64,000 nucleotides of DNA from Bathymodiolus brooksi (GCA_963680875.1 OY804582.1:53958646-54022645); one strand, 5' to 3'. Shown: positions 45,935 through 57,835, counted from the first letter of the stretch. The notes: generated from the sequence alone by a model not told the origin. Program-made: numbers and translations.

Positions 45935-47560
45935 GAGAATACCGAAGGGGCAATCAAAAATGGACAATCCAGAGAAACTGACAACATAGGGTACACAAGA
46001 CGAAGAAAAACATAACACAAGACAGAGAAACTGACAACATAGGGTACACAAGACGAAGACAAACAAAACACAACACAGAGAAACTGACAACATAGGGTAC
46101 ACAAGACGAAGACAAACAAAACACAACACAGAGAAACTGACAACATAGGGTACACAAGACGAAGACAAACAAAACACAACACAGAGAAACTGACAACATA
46201 GGGTACACAAGACGAAGACAAACAAAACACAACACAGAGAAACTGACAACATAGGGTACACAAGACGAAGACAAACAAAACACAACACAGAGAAACTGAC
46301 AACATAGGGTACACAAGACGAAGACAAACAAAACACAACACAGAGAAACTGACAACATAGGGTACACAAAACGAAGACAAACAAAACACAACACAGAGAA
46401 ACTGACAACATAGGGTACACAAGACGAAAACAAACAAAACACAACACAGAGAAACTGACAACATAGGGTACACAAGACGAAAACAAACAAAACACAACAC
46501 AGAGAAACTGACAACATAGGGTACACAAGACGAAGACAAACAAAACACAACACAGAGAAACTGACAACATAGGGTACACAAGACGAAGACAAACAAAACA
46601 CAACACAGAGAAACTGACAACATAGGGTACACAAGACGAAGACAAACAAAACACAACACAGAGAAACTGACAACATAGGGTACACAAGACGAAGACAAAC
46701 AAAACACAACACAGAGAAACTGACAACATAGGGTACACAAGACGAAGACAAACAAAACACAACACAGAGAAACTGACAACATAGGGTACACAAGACGAAG
46801 ACAAACAAAACACAACACAGAGAAACTGACAACATAGGGTACACAAGACGAAGACAAACAAAACACAACACAGAGAAACTGACAACATAGGGTACACAAG
46901 ACGAAAACAAACAAAACACAACACAGAGAAACTGACAACATAGGGTACACAAGACGAAGACAAACAAAACACAACACAGAGAAACTGACAACATAGGGTA
47001 CACAAGACGAAAACAAACAAAACACAACACAGAGAAACTGACAACATAGGGTACACAAGACGAAAACAAACAAAACACAACACAGAGAAACTGACAACAT
47101 AGGGTACACAAGACGAAGACAAACAAAACACAACACAGAGAAACTGACAACATAGGGTACACAAGACGAAGACAAACAAAACACAACACAGAGAAACTGA
47201 CAACATAGGGTACACAAGACGAAGACAAACAAAACACAACACAGAGAAACTGACAACATAGGGTACACAAGACGAAGACAAACAAAACACAACACAGAGA
47301 AACTGACAACATAGGGTACACAAGACGGAGAAACTGACAACATAGGGTACACAAGACGGAGAAACTGACAACATAGGGTACACAACACAGAGAAACTGAC
47401 AACATAGGGTACACAAGACGAAGACAAACAAACCAAACAAAAACACAACACAATATGTGTTGGACATCACCATACACAAACAAACACAACTAACGTAAGG
47501 AAGACATGACCCCTCTAACAAACACCTGGAGGTAATTAGGAACCAAACATTGTATTTCAG
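45935..47560 (+). repeat. Dispersed repeat family A, copy 3, with 53-bp internal array of about 26 copies
   Basis: The flank CGAAGGGGCAATCAAAAATG leads into units of GAGAAACTGACAACATAGGG, TACACAAGACGAAGACAAAC, AAAACACAACACA with a 53-bp period (46,025, 46,078, 46,131 and on). Two 30-32-bp short units near 47,320-47,390 and the family A far end (ATGACCCCTCTAACAAACAC, CTGGAGGTAATTAGG) follow. All three minus-strand frames stay open for over 500 codons only because no frame of the repeated unit contains a stop. Confidence 0.95.
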
Positions 47561-47679
47561 CGGAAATGGTAACGGACATGGAAATCAGAACATAAACACA
47601 CAAAATAGGATAACACAAAAACTAGATGAGAAATAATAATATATGCTTTTGTACTTAATAATAAGGTAAAATAACTTAC

Positions 47680-47812
47680 AATCACCATACTTTGTGTACG
47701 TTCTTGTAACCCCATCTGGATGTACAGTTGATGTAGGGGTCTGTAAGGTACTGTCGAAACATTCTTTAGGATTTATCGATGTCGTTACTATAGTATCTGC
47801 AGTGGTATATAC
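47680..47812 (-). CDS. Host gene exon E5 (residues 175-218)
   Basis: Acceptor TTTATACAG, donor GTAAGT, 133 bp, phase 0 to 1. Encodes VYTTADTIVTTSINPKECF, then STLQTPTSTVHPDGVTRTYT and KYGD. It is Thr-rich with one Cys, part of the extracellular region. Confidence 0.85.
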
Positions 47813-48465
47813 CTGTATAAATACAATAAGAATTACCAATACATTTGTTGTATTATATGATTATATAAAAATATATAAAAAATATCGCCTTGATCATAAA
47901 TATGCATATCATGCATGAAATGATCAATCAAAATAGTATTGTCGGAGGGAAGTTTGGAGAGCATCGAAATAGTTTCCTTGCTATCGACCATGACTATAAT
48001 TTTTGGTATTCTGATGTACCCGTCAATCAAACTATGTTATAGTTATATATTTAAGAAGCTTTCATAAAATAAAATTGCTTTCGTTGAAGTCTGCTCTTTT
48101 GTTTTCATTAACAATGTCACAATTATAGTTTTCTTTCCAAAATATTAAACTGAATAGATCTATATTCTTTTTGGGGAAAATACCGAAATAGCCATAAAAA
48201 TGTAAAATATATTTATTTACAATCAGAGTATACCAACATAATGAAAAAAAATAAGCCACACCGTCGAAACAGTTCCAAAATCCAATCCAATAACCATAGA
48301 AAGAGGAAAAACTGACGCATTGTAGCCCTAGCACATATACGTGTCCTATCACTATATCTTTGTATGGTACAGGTATTTCACTAATAAGTTGCAGCATTGA
48401 CCGCGATTAATGGGTTCCTGGTAGGATGAAAAACAAAGTGCTCTTAAAAGGCACTGATTACTTAC
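47813..48465. other. Intron, nothing recognised
   Basis: AT-rich, with short chance frames only. Confidence 0.4.
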
Positions 48466-48584
48466 CAAGCAAGAATATTGATAATAAGTTGAACCGTCTG
48501 GAGTGGTAGCGTCCCTGTTATAAACAGTTAAGTAATTATAATCACCACTGGTGCCACTGTATACACAATGAAATTGTCCATCAG
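48466..48584 (-). CDS. Host gene exon E4 (residues 135-174)
   Basis: Acceptor TTTTGTTACAG, donor GTAAGT, 119 bp, phase 1 to 0. Encodes ADGQFHCVYSGTSGDYNYLT then VYNRDATTPDGSTYYQYSCL. Two Cys and many Tyr/Thr residues point to an extracellular beta-type fold. Confidence 0.85.
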
Positions 48585-48769
48585 CTGTAACAAAAGAGAA
48601 ACAAATATGATATACAAACAAATATCTCAATTATATCTGGAAGCTATTACCAGGGGGGGGGGCATTATTTTGTGTTTCCTTTTTAGCATATATTTCCCTT
48701 TTTACGTCAATTTATGAATGAAATAACTTACATGTAGTTGTACCTTGGAATGGAGTTGACTATAGTTAT

Positions 48770-48895
48770 GGCGTTTAAATCTGATTACCCGGAGAAAACC
48801 ACCAACCTGCCCCAAATCATTGACAAACTTCATCACATAATGTTGTATCGATTACACCTCACCTGATCGGGATTTGAACTCGCAATGGAATGGAT
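48770..48895 (-). mobile_element. tRNA-related SINE fragment
   Basis: The minus strand contains GAGTTCAAATCCCGATCAGG and AAGTTTGTCAATGATTTGGG, as in the 40.1 kb SINE. Both ends are missing. Confidence 0.6.
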
Positions 48896-49076
48896 TCGGT
48901 AAATAAAAGAACTTAAGTTAATAAACCTTTGTGTCATTAATATACTGGCATTTGAAACCATTTTGTTATGAGGCTCGATTTGGATTTCAAACTCATTTTG
49001 AGGTAATAGTATGACTCCACAATGCACCAAATTTCAATGGATTCATTTTACATCAAGTTCCTAATTCTAAACTCAC

Positions 49077-49235
49077 CGGAAAACATTTGTGCTTCAGCAC
49101 AGACAGTATAATTGAAGTTGAATTGTGTAAGAGTTGTACAGACATCAAGAAACGTGCTGGAACAACTAGTATTACTGTAAGAAAATGTCCCTTGTACAGA
49201 TGTGGGACAGGTTATAGCAGCATTTGCTTCTGTAC
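49077..49235 (-). CDS. Host gene exon E3 (residues 82-134)
   Basis: Acceptor TTTTTTTCCAG, donor GTGAGT, 159 bp, phase 1 to 1. Encodes ANAAITCPTSVQGTFSYSNT, SCSSTFLDVCTTLTQFNF and NYTVCAEAQMFS. It has four Cys with N-glycosylation sequons (NTS, NYT), clearly extracellular. The CPTSVQGTFSYSNTSC layout resembles uncharacterised DUF7043-like domains, from memory only. Confidence 0.85.
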
Positions 49236-49540
49236 CTGGAAAAAAACAATAAAAAAACAATAAAAAAATAATATCTATAATATTGTTAATGCTACACAGC
49301 TCATTATTTATTAAAACATCGAACTATTTTTGCTGCAATGATAGTTATCAAGTTTGGGTTGATGGTCGCACAAATGGTGTAGAAGATTAGTATCGGGTCT
49401 ACTTGATATATTAATAATTATCATTTTTGTATATTATTTGGAAACGTTGATTGGCTGAAAACGGGTCACATAACGTTCTATAAAAAGTGGCATAGCACGG
49501 ACGTTACTAATTATAGTAACACTTATTGCAATATACAAAT

Positions 49541-49740
49541 TTATTTTTAGAAACATCCGTGTTATGCACGATTTATCAATGTATTCTTAGAAACATCCGT
49601 GCTATACACGATTTATCAATGTATTTTCCAAATTGTCAACAAATTTCAAAATTTTCAAAACTTTTCAAAATTATCAAATTAAAAAGAAAATTCAAAATTT
49701 TCATAAGATTTCAAAGTTTTCATAAAATTTCAAAATTTTA
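49541..49740. repeat. 44-bp direct duplication and TTTTCAAAA-rich low-complexity tract
   Basis: AGAAACATCCGTG-TAT-CACG and ATTTATCAATGTATT occur twice. A run of TTTCAAAATTTTCA-type words follows to 49,740. Confidence 0.8.
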
Positions 49741-49800
49741 ATATCTAAATAATAATATTGAAAAATGATAAAACAATTATAGCCTACCATTTCGGTCAAT

Positions 49801-50660
49801 ACTATAGTATTATTAATTAACTTTTATTTATTAGCCTTTATATGATCAAATCTGTCAATGCAATATAAAAACTTCCATTGGGCCAATACGTCAAAAACCA
49901 GTCCAACACGGATATTTTCCGTATTGGCCCGATTCCAGTCAGTTCAATAACAGCTAGATCGGTATCCTCTAGACGTTTCGACAATCGCAAGGAAAAGTCC
50001 CGAGAGATATTGGACTGGTTAATTAATAAAAGTATCATTACGTGATATTTTTCATATTGGCCTAATTATAGGTCCTCGGTCTGATGTATTGGTCTTCGGC
50101 TGCGCCTCAAGCCAATACAGCAGGCCTCGGACCTATAACTAGGCCAATATGAAAAACATCACGTAATAATACTATATTGTTACGTGATGTTTTTCATAAT
50201 GGCCTATATCATTACGTGATGTTTTGCAAATTGGCCTAGTTATAGGTCCGGAGAAGACCTCGTAAGTTATAACTTGTGCCTGATCCATTGTCTGTATTTG
50301 TTTGACAATAAATATGTTTAAAGTATAGGTCCGAGGCCTGTTGTATTGGCCTGAGGTGCAGCCGAAGGCCAATGCATCAGACCGAGGTTCTATAACTAAG
50401 CCAATATGAAAAACATCACGTAATGATACCTTTATTAATTAACCAGTTCAATATCTCTCGCGACTTTTCCTTTCGATTATCGAAACGTCTAGCGGATTCC
50501 GATCTAGCTGTTATTGGACTGACTGGAATCGGGCCAATACGGAAAATATCCGTATTGGACTGGTTTTTGCCGTATTGGCCCAATGAAAGTTTTTATATTG
50601 TATTGACACATTTGAACATATAAAGGCTAATAAATAAAAGTTAATTAATAAATATAGTAT
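49801..50660. mobile_element. Large foldback element with about 250-bp inverted ends
   Basis: The left arm (ACTATAGTATTATTAATTAA, CTTTTATTTATTAGCC, GGGCCAATACG, TATTTTCCGTATTGGCC) is repeated inverted at 50,400-50,660. The inner part (50,030-50,170 and 50,170-50,410) is itself palindromic around TATTACGTGATGTTTTTCAT and GGCCTAGTTATAGGTC. It has no coding capacity; length is about 860 bp. Confidence 0.85.
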
Positions 50661-50827
50661 AACTAATCGTAGATTTTGAATATCAAAATAAGACCACGAG
50701 TGACCGAAGTACGCATCATGATTAAGCGAATGGGCGGAACTTGTTCCGTCCACGAGTTTAATCATTAATGCGTATTCGGTCACGAGTGGTCTTATTTTAA
50801 TATTCAAAATGTATGATTTAGTTATAC
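50657..50827. repeat. Foldback palindrome abutting the previous one
   Basis: GTATAACTAATCGTAGATTT to GTACGCATCATGATTAA pairs with TTTAATCATTAATGCG to GTATGATTTAGTTATAC. The arms are about 70 bp and the loop about 30 bp. It starts within a few bases of the end of the larger foldback. Confidence 0.85.
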
Positions 50828-51339
50828 TGTTTATTATATAGACTTTCCAAATTTCTTATATATTAATTTTGTAATTGTATATTTCATTCCATGCGTATAA
50901 ATCTACGAGCAATGATACTAAGGGGTTCAGCTGGAAGGATCTGCCGTCTTGAAAATGTGAAATCCTACATGTCATATTTACAACAATAGACAAAAATAAT
51001 TAAAATGCTTACATTGAAAACGTATTTCAGTTAAATTGTATCAAAATTGAAGCGTATCCGAAGCCAAATAACGTCTAATCTTTACGTTTCAAACTGGAAG
51101 TCTTCATATGACGTCAATGACGTCATGTTGGTTATGTTCCAAAGTCGTCAATAACATTTTGCGGAATTCTTTCAGTTTACAATCGTGTGTGTATTCACCG
51201 TAACACAACAATGGATGTAACCACCACACTTATAGTTGGGTAAAAGTAGTTCCGGTGGGGAATAACTAATATTTCACATGTGAGATATCGGAATTTATTT
51301 CACGGATAAATCCCCATAATTCACACCTATCTATATAAT

Positions 51340-51690
51340 AAATGAATTTATAGACCTAAAAATATATATCGACATCGGACTTCGTCCTCGGTCTATATAT
51401 ATGTATAAGTCTATAATTATAGATTAATACATGGCCTTTTTCATATTGCCCTTGTTATCAACAAGAGACCTTGATATCGGCCCCAAGGGCTTTAGCCCGA
51501 GGGACGATATCAGTCGAGGGCTGATGACAAGGGCAATATGAAAAAGGCCATGTATTAATCTATTTATCTCATATTTTGCCAGGGAAGCTAACATGTTATT
51601 GCCCTTCACAAGAGGGCATATAACATGCTATTGCCCTCGTAAAATGTTATTTCCCCGGAGGCAAATAACACGCCACAAATTATGCTTTTA
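51340..51690. repeat. Three further palindromes
   Basis: A short one around GACCTAAAAATATATATC and GTCTATATATATG (51,345-51,420). A strong one at 51,421-51,561 (AGATTAATACATGGCCTTTT inverted at the other end, arms about 55 bp). Repeated GCCCTC/GAGGGC and TAACATG words at 51,588-51,690. Confidence 0.75.
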
Positions 51691-51938
51691 TTCTACATGC
51701 AAATTCGGCGTTATTTCAATAACATATGTGATAAATCCATGTATTGACCTCAATGGAAGGCTATATTTGCATAATTTTATCATGCATATAGTTGTTATAT
51801 ATATATTCATAGTTCACTACAATATTGTGGAGTGGTGGGTTGCATTCCATTTTTGTTTTGTTTTTTGTTTTGCTTTTAAATATGTTTGATCGTGTCATAA
51901 TGGACATGTATTATCTTAATGTAAAGGTATCGTCTTAC

Positions 51939-52070
51939 CGTTTTTAATAGCCACATGAGTTCTCTCAGCGGCCGTCGACTTGTTTTTACAGTAAAAAGCA
52001 AACGTAAATGTAAGCCCTGTAGGCAACAGAATAATTCGTTCATATATTCCAACGTCTAAAGTTGTCCGAT
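51939..52070 (-). CDS. Host gene exon E2 (residues 38-81)
   Basis: Acceptor CTCATTTTAG, donor GTAAGA, 132 bp, phase 1 to 1. Encodes DRTTLDVGIYERIILLPTG then LTFTFAFYCKNKSTAAERTH. One Cys; the sequence fits an extracellular beta-strand region. Confidence 0.85.
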
Positions 52071-53544
52071 CTAAAATGAGAATTTTGTTATTGAGAAACA
52101 AAGATATACAATTGTATTCATTTTCTTATTAATGTTGGGACAAGGTTAGTTTTCGTATATTACAAGCCTATATCAATTAATAGAAAAGAAAAATAGATCA
52201 AAGGGTCTGTTAGGGAAGAATACTTGTATATATTGCAAATAAATAGATGTGTCCTTGCATTTACTTATCGTAAATCAGATATATATTCATAAATCATTCA
52301 CTGCTATCGACATACAGATATAAATTACCACATATATGAACTCTTCTTATGACACAGTTTCTATAGAACAATAAACTAACTGTTATATAATGTTATAAAT
52401 ATCACCACTAATACAGCATTAATGATTGCCGGGTAAGATATGCACAACATTTCAACTGTATAAGGCATATGTAATGTATGTCTACACCGAAATTATATGA
52501 AGCAGATGTAGCACGCTTTTGTTGCACTCTAGGTTTTCCCTATGTATATTATTCGCAACACAGGAACTAGCTTAACCCTATTAGGGCTTTAATACAAACT
52601 CAGCTAATATGATCTACTATGTTTATTCTTCGAAATGCAACATAAAACTAAAAAACAGCAAAAGCGATGACAAGCTATTTTGACCAAAGTTCAGTAAGCA
52701 AACTCCGGTCTAGACTGATATGTCTAAGGTCTGACCCATGCAGCTGTGTGATTTATATTGATCTCTAGAGTCCCTATAAACTCTCTGATGGAACACAGCT
52801 TTTTGATATGTATTGTTATTTGAAATAGTAAACAGTAACACTTTAAGAGCAAATTAATGCATTTACGTACATATATAATATGAGTAATTGAAATTCTGTT
52901 AAATAAATTTAATGACCATAGCAACACGAATTAAATCACAGCCAAGTACAGGGCAACAATATTGTTGATTTACAAGACAGGTGAAATACACAACAATACC
53001 AGAGTAAGAGTACTAAATCAAACAGCGTACAACAGTTATTCTCAAAAGTTAACTATATAACCCATGTACACTATATGTTACGATAGATAATTATTGGTCA
53101 GTGTTAATGCGAGGGCCAATCAAAGGAAACCATTTGAACGTGATTGTCTCATATGTTATAATTTAGAAGAAAAGAATTGAAGGAAATGAAAATAATCATC
53201 CGGACAATAATATTTACTAGGTTTGTGAACTTTGAAAGTGGACAAGATATCGACACATTTTGGTGATTGGGGGTTTATGTATGTATATCATTTGCGTATG
53301 TCCAATATAAGTATGTAAATGATAAGAATGTGGTTTTCATGAAATTCAAATAAACAGAAAACAAGCATGTGAGTGTTCTTTAAAGTACTTATCTGGAATA
53401 TACTTATAAAAGCTGACATCATTTCTGCTTTATATAAAAAAAATTGGTAGTTTACATATCTATGATGAATTTCAAGGAAATATATCTGATCAAATGAAAT
53501 ATGCATTCGTATTCAAATAAAAGACATTTTAATTTATCTCTATC
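52071..53544. other. Intron, nothing recognised
   Basis: AT-rich sequence without gene signals. Confidence 0.4.
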
Positions 53545-53616
53545 ATATCAATGTCACTGCTGGTGGAATTTTTTCCCCCGAGGTCATTGCAACTTGGTAG
53601 CTTTACTTAAGCATTT

Positions 53617-54354
53617 ATGAATAACGAAATTAAGGACAACATACCGGCTAGGACGTCACCCGGGTTAACAAGGTCCTCATTTGCTACTACACGGAACAGG
53701 GTAGCAAATGATATATGCGTTCAACGGAAAATCCTACGGGATACCCCCGATTTGTCTTGCGTTCAGCCAGAGGGTAATTATTATTTCAAAACATCAGATT
53801 CGTATCAAATTTTAAAATCTTGTTCTATTAATATTTCGGACTGTCTTAAATCTCCAGGTACTTGTGATTCTTCTCCATGCATTACTACTTGCAAAATAAA
53901 AACTGACAAAAATAATACTTGTAAAACATGCGGCATGCTAATAACTTCTCCTGAATTTACAAGTAATTTAACTGGAAAAACTTACTACACCAAATCGTTT
54001 GACCCTCTGGACTGTTCTACTAAAAATGTCATTTACGGCATAGAATGTACACTCTGTGGACTTTTGTATGTTGGTGAAACTCGTCAAACATTGCGAAGTA
54101 GAATGAGCCAACATCGATATGATGCAAAAGAGCCCAAATACAGGATTTTGTACAATCATTTCAATCAACCAGGTCATGACCGCTGTTTGACGATGAAAGT
54201 TCGAATCATCGAGAAGATTTACCATCATACAAACAGTCCTATGCTTAGTACACCTTACCGTACCGATAGAGAGTTGTTTTGGATTAAAGAGTTAGGTACT
54301 GCATCAAAGCAGTGGGAAATTTGTCAAGTCCTGGATCCAGCGAAATCAACGTGA
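53617..54354 (+). pseudogene. GIY-YIG endonuclease domain of the Penelope-like element
   Basis: A 245-codon open part. N-terminal cysteines lie at 83, 88, 92, 102 and 105. The nuclease core is VIYGIECTLCGLLYVGET (138-155), in which YGI and YVG stand for GIY and YIG. A CxxC (C144, C147) between them and H166/H181 form the CCHH set known from Penelope-like endonucleases. Arg160/162 and Glu219 (in RELFWIKELG) are the likely catalytic residues. After LGTAS the frame is lost by a small deletion; the true continuation (GNLSSP, then SHGHK) is in another frame at 54,315-54,400. Confidence 0.85.
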
Positions 54355-55354
54355 TGAGCCTTTTGAATACTATTCCAAGAACTAAACGTAGCCATGGTCA
54401 TAAAGAATTCAACATCCAAATGTTAAAAAGTCCTCTAAACCAAGAACGTTACAAGATACTTTTAATGATTTACTTTCTAATATACAGAAACCTCTTGGAA
54501 TTCATCACGTTCGTGCAATCTTATTTTCACTACCTGTAAACTACCTCAAAGATCTTAGGGACTTTGGACTTGACAAAGGAGGCGTAGATCCTTTTTCTCC
54601 TAAGTACAGTTGTCTAGTATTATATGTGACGTGGCGTCCTTTCGTCTTTTCAAACCAGTTCGATCTGAACCTCTTCATGATAATAACAGACAATTCCTCC
54701 ATATTCCGTTTGCTAACAAAGAATCGATGCTATTAACATCAGCAACATTCCTAATAGAAAAGAGGTCGTAAAAGAAATTCCACCATATTTCAAAAATCAA
54801 TCTGTTCCCATTGTCTCCTATAGCTACTCTAACAGCCATTGGCCGTAACATTTTCAACTACAAAGAAGCATTGCAAGATATTAACATAGAAGAGTACCTT
54901 AAGAACCCTCTGACTTGTGACTCCTCCACTCTCCTTTTCAATACAACCCATCTGGACATGTAATCCCTGGTTATCTGAATATCATTCAACATGAGAGTCT
55001 CCGAAAGGTGATTTCGCATGGTCCTAAATTCAGAGAACCTCAACATATCAATTGGAAACATAATTTCAAGATAATTATGGATGCTGTTGAAGACTATGCC
55101 AGAAGGTGGATAAAGAGAGAAGTAGACCAAGATCCTGAGTTAGAGTCCTTGTCAGACTGGGTTAGAGCAATTAGGTCTCTAGTACAAGGTCGGAATCACA
55201 AACTCAAAAATTATGTTAATAGTCGACCTAAGTCTGTATTTAAAGACCAAGAAGCTGCTAAGTGTCTTTCCTCTCTTCATGACAAATATGGTATCGTTCC
55301 TGCGGCCAAGGCTTCCAACAATATCGTGTTTGTATGTAAATCATATTACTTCGA
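54355..55354 (+). pseudogene. Linker and RT N-terminal part, multiply frameshifted
   Basis: Homologous segments alternate between frames: RTKRSHGHK, then KDLRDFGLDKGGVDPF, then VASFRLFKPVRSEPL, then SIGRNIFNY-type and GRNIFNYKEALQD. At 54,916-54,924 the codons read Cys-Asp-Ser where Naiads have a CxC motif, so its second Cys is lost. From 55,008 a 121-codon frame resumes (FREPQHINWKHNFKIIMDA) to 55,373 and overlaps the next frame. Confidence 0.7.
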
Positions 55355-56641
55355 ATGCCTAATCACGGAATAGGCATAAATAGCAACACCTCTAGTAATA
55401 CCACATACAAACCAACTTCGTTCGACAAAGATGAAATCCTAGCTAACCACAGATCATTCATGACCTCTTTAAACATTCCCTCTGGTAAAGAGTCTGAGGA
55501 TTTACCCTATTTATATTGGATACCTAAGCCCCATAAGACACCATACAAAGAAAGGTACATAGCGGGATCATCAACTTGTTCGACAAAAGAACTGTCTATT
55601 CACCGGACAAAGATTCTGTCTGCAGTAGAAGAGGGGCAACAGAAATATTGTGAAACTGTTTACTCGCGTAGTGGCATAAATCACATGTGGATTTTGAAAA
55701 ACTCTAAAGATATTTTGCATAACCTTAAATCAAGATCTTTCTCTCAGGTATCCTCCATCAAAACGTTTGATTTTTCAACTATATATACCACCCTAACGCA
55801 AGAAAAATTAAAAACCCGCTTTAAAGAAACAATTCACAAAGCTTTCAGTCATAGAAACTATGGCTCAAAATTTGTTGTGTTAGGCTACAATTCCACATAT
55901 TTTTCAAACAAAATTCAAAAAGGTAAAACATGCTACTCCGAGGAACAAGTGATCAGTATGCAGGAGTTCCTCATCGATAACATATGTGTTTCCTTTGGAG
56001 GGACACTGTTTCAGCAGGTCGTCGGCATACCAATGGGTACGAATTGTGCCCCTCTTCTAGTCGATTTATTTTTATACTCATATGAGTCGGAGTTTCTTCA
56101 AAAGCTTGTAAAAGATAAGAAGATTCATGAGGCTAGAGCCTTTAATTTCACATATAGGTATATTGATGACGCTTAATCTATCAATAATTCTAAATTTGCA
56201 GAATTTCTTCCATTGATATATCCTCCAGAGCTGGAAGTTAAAGAGACCACAGATACAGCTTCTTCCGGGTCATTTTTGGACCTATACTTCGAAATTGACA
56301 ACAATGGTCAACTCAGTACTAAAATTTATGATAAACGGGACGACTTCAATTTTAAAATCATAAATTTTCCAAATATGTGCAGCAATATACCAGCTTCTCC
56401 TGCATATGGTGTTTACATCTCGCAATTGATTCGCTATGCAAGGGCCAGTAGCAATTATTCTGATTTCCTGAAACGTCATCTTCATCTGAGATACAGGCTA
56501 CTGGACCAGGGCTATGAACAGATTCGCCTTATTCGATCTCTTAAAAAGTTTATATTCCGATACCAAGATCTTGTTGAAATATATCCCGTCTCTGCAGAGT
56601 CGATAATAAACGATGGATTTTCATATAGTGAAAATGTATAA
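55355..56641 (+). pseudogene. Penelope-like reverse transcriptase with one nonsense codon
   Basis: A single frame with one in-frame stop. LPYLYWIPKPHKTPYKERY and IAGSSTCSTKELS mark the fingers. FDFSTIYTTL is motif A. VVGIPMGTNCAPLLVDLFL is motif B. FTYRYIDD (YIDD 56,159-56,170) is the catalytic motif C. The TAA at 56,174-56,176 replaces the Leu codon seen in the 19.4 kb copy. The C-terminal region runs to SYSENV and the natural stop at 56,641. Confidence 0.85.
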
Positions 56642-57539
56642 AGATAAGGGAGTCAACAAAAATGTCAAAAATATTTTTTTCATCAATGTGTGACGTAAAA
56701 GTGTCTTTGACATTTACTTCACTGAATTGGGTACTACTTTGACAACTATTTTACCTATTTTGTTCCAGTATTGTTATAAATACTGTTATAGTGACAGCCG
56801 GAACCTTTGAGCCATAATGAAAGCGGGAGGTTTGGCGCTTTAAAATCTGATTCACCCCACCATTTCTTTAGAAATGCCTGTACCAAGTCAGGGTCATTAC
56901 GGTTTTCACAGTTTTCCGGTTGTTGACTTATTTTATCTGTTTATATAATTATGAGTTTTGACTTTCCCTTTGTAAGATTGTTCGGAGTTCGGTAATTTTG
57001 TTATTACCCTTATGAATAATTGAAAAATATATTTAGAAAAAAACTTGTTTTTATATAAATTTTAAACGAATAACAAAAATATACTTTGAAAGGCTCATCG
57101 TTGATTTTTGCAGTGACACATATGCTTTTATAAGTCATGCATGTCAACAGGTATACACTATTTGTATTAACTTTTGAAATTCAAATATTCTTAATAAGTA
57201 CCGATACCATTCAAAACATGAAAAGCATGTGATTGTGTAACTCTTAAAAGGCATGTATTCAGCTATATTAGCGAATAAAAGACAGAATACATTTATATTT
57301 CTATGAGATATTTCAAACTAACCTCTGCATGTACCTATGCAAATGTTTATCAAAGAATTAAGTTATTCACATATCGGTCAGTCTTAAAGTAGAGAGTAGA
57401 TAAAATTTGTTTTGATAGTTTTAGGATGTGCAAATTTTCGTGCGCAATATTTAAAAAGTGATAATGCCATAACATATTGTACATTTTGAATAACACATAG
57501 CCTTCCATCATAAGACTGCATCAAAATCAACTTCTTTTT

Positions 57540-57767
57540 CAGGATTTAAGAGAATGTGCCTTAGGTATGCTCCATGCAGGCAAAGGTGTCACGGCTGTCA
57601 CAAGGGCTATTGGTTGTATATGTTTGACCTTGTATCGCCTCCAACTTCGGTATCGGCAGTATGATTACTCAAGGAATCGACCGCGATTTGTCCGACCAAA
57701 TGTAGGTTGGAGAATTCATAATTCAATTCCTCGTCCTATGCGTACATACAAATGGTGGACTTCGTAA
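57540..57767 (+). pseudogene. Tc1/mariner-like transposase DNA-binding relic
   Basis: QDLRECALGMLHAGKGVTAV, RAIGCICLTLYRLQLRYRQY and RNRPRFVRPNV follow the layout of the first helix-turn-helix and GRPR-like hook of Tc1 transposases (GML-AG---AVAR, then RPRSGRPR). Key residues have drifted and no DDE domain follows, so only the N-terminal fragment remains. Confidence 0.55.
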
Positions 57768-57835
57768 TCAAATAATTCTAAAACAAATACATAGTCGAAT
57801 ATAGCCATCTATTATTGTATATATATATATAGATT

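Larger units (their letters stand above)
53545..57013 (+). mobile_element. Naiad-type Penelope-like retroelement (endonuclease upstream of RT), degraded
   Basis: On the plus strand, inside an intron of the minus-strand gene. Order: GIY-YIG endonuclease (53,617-54,354), a linker with SHGHK and a CxC-like site, a fingers region, reverse transcriptase (to 56,641), then a 370-bp 3' UTR ending TTTTGTTATTACCCTTATG. Canonical Penelope elements have the endonuclease after the RT. The permuted order with an N-terminal endonuclease is the hallmark of Naiad/Chlamys elements. At least five frameshifts or small deletions and one nonsense codon disable it. Confidence 0.85.

Noticed and set aside
45907..47521. 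Three minus-strand frames of over 500 codons
   Set aside because: All three frames of one strand are open at once because the 53-bp unit has no stop in any frame; a real gene would use one.
54352..54366. In-frame TGA codons as selenocysteine in the Penelope-like element
   Set aside because: The TGA-TGA after the endonuclease lies in a shifted frame; the homologous protein continues in another frame. No conserved Cys site in the window reads TGA.
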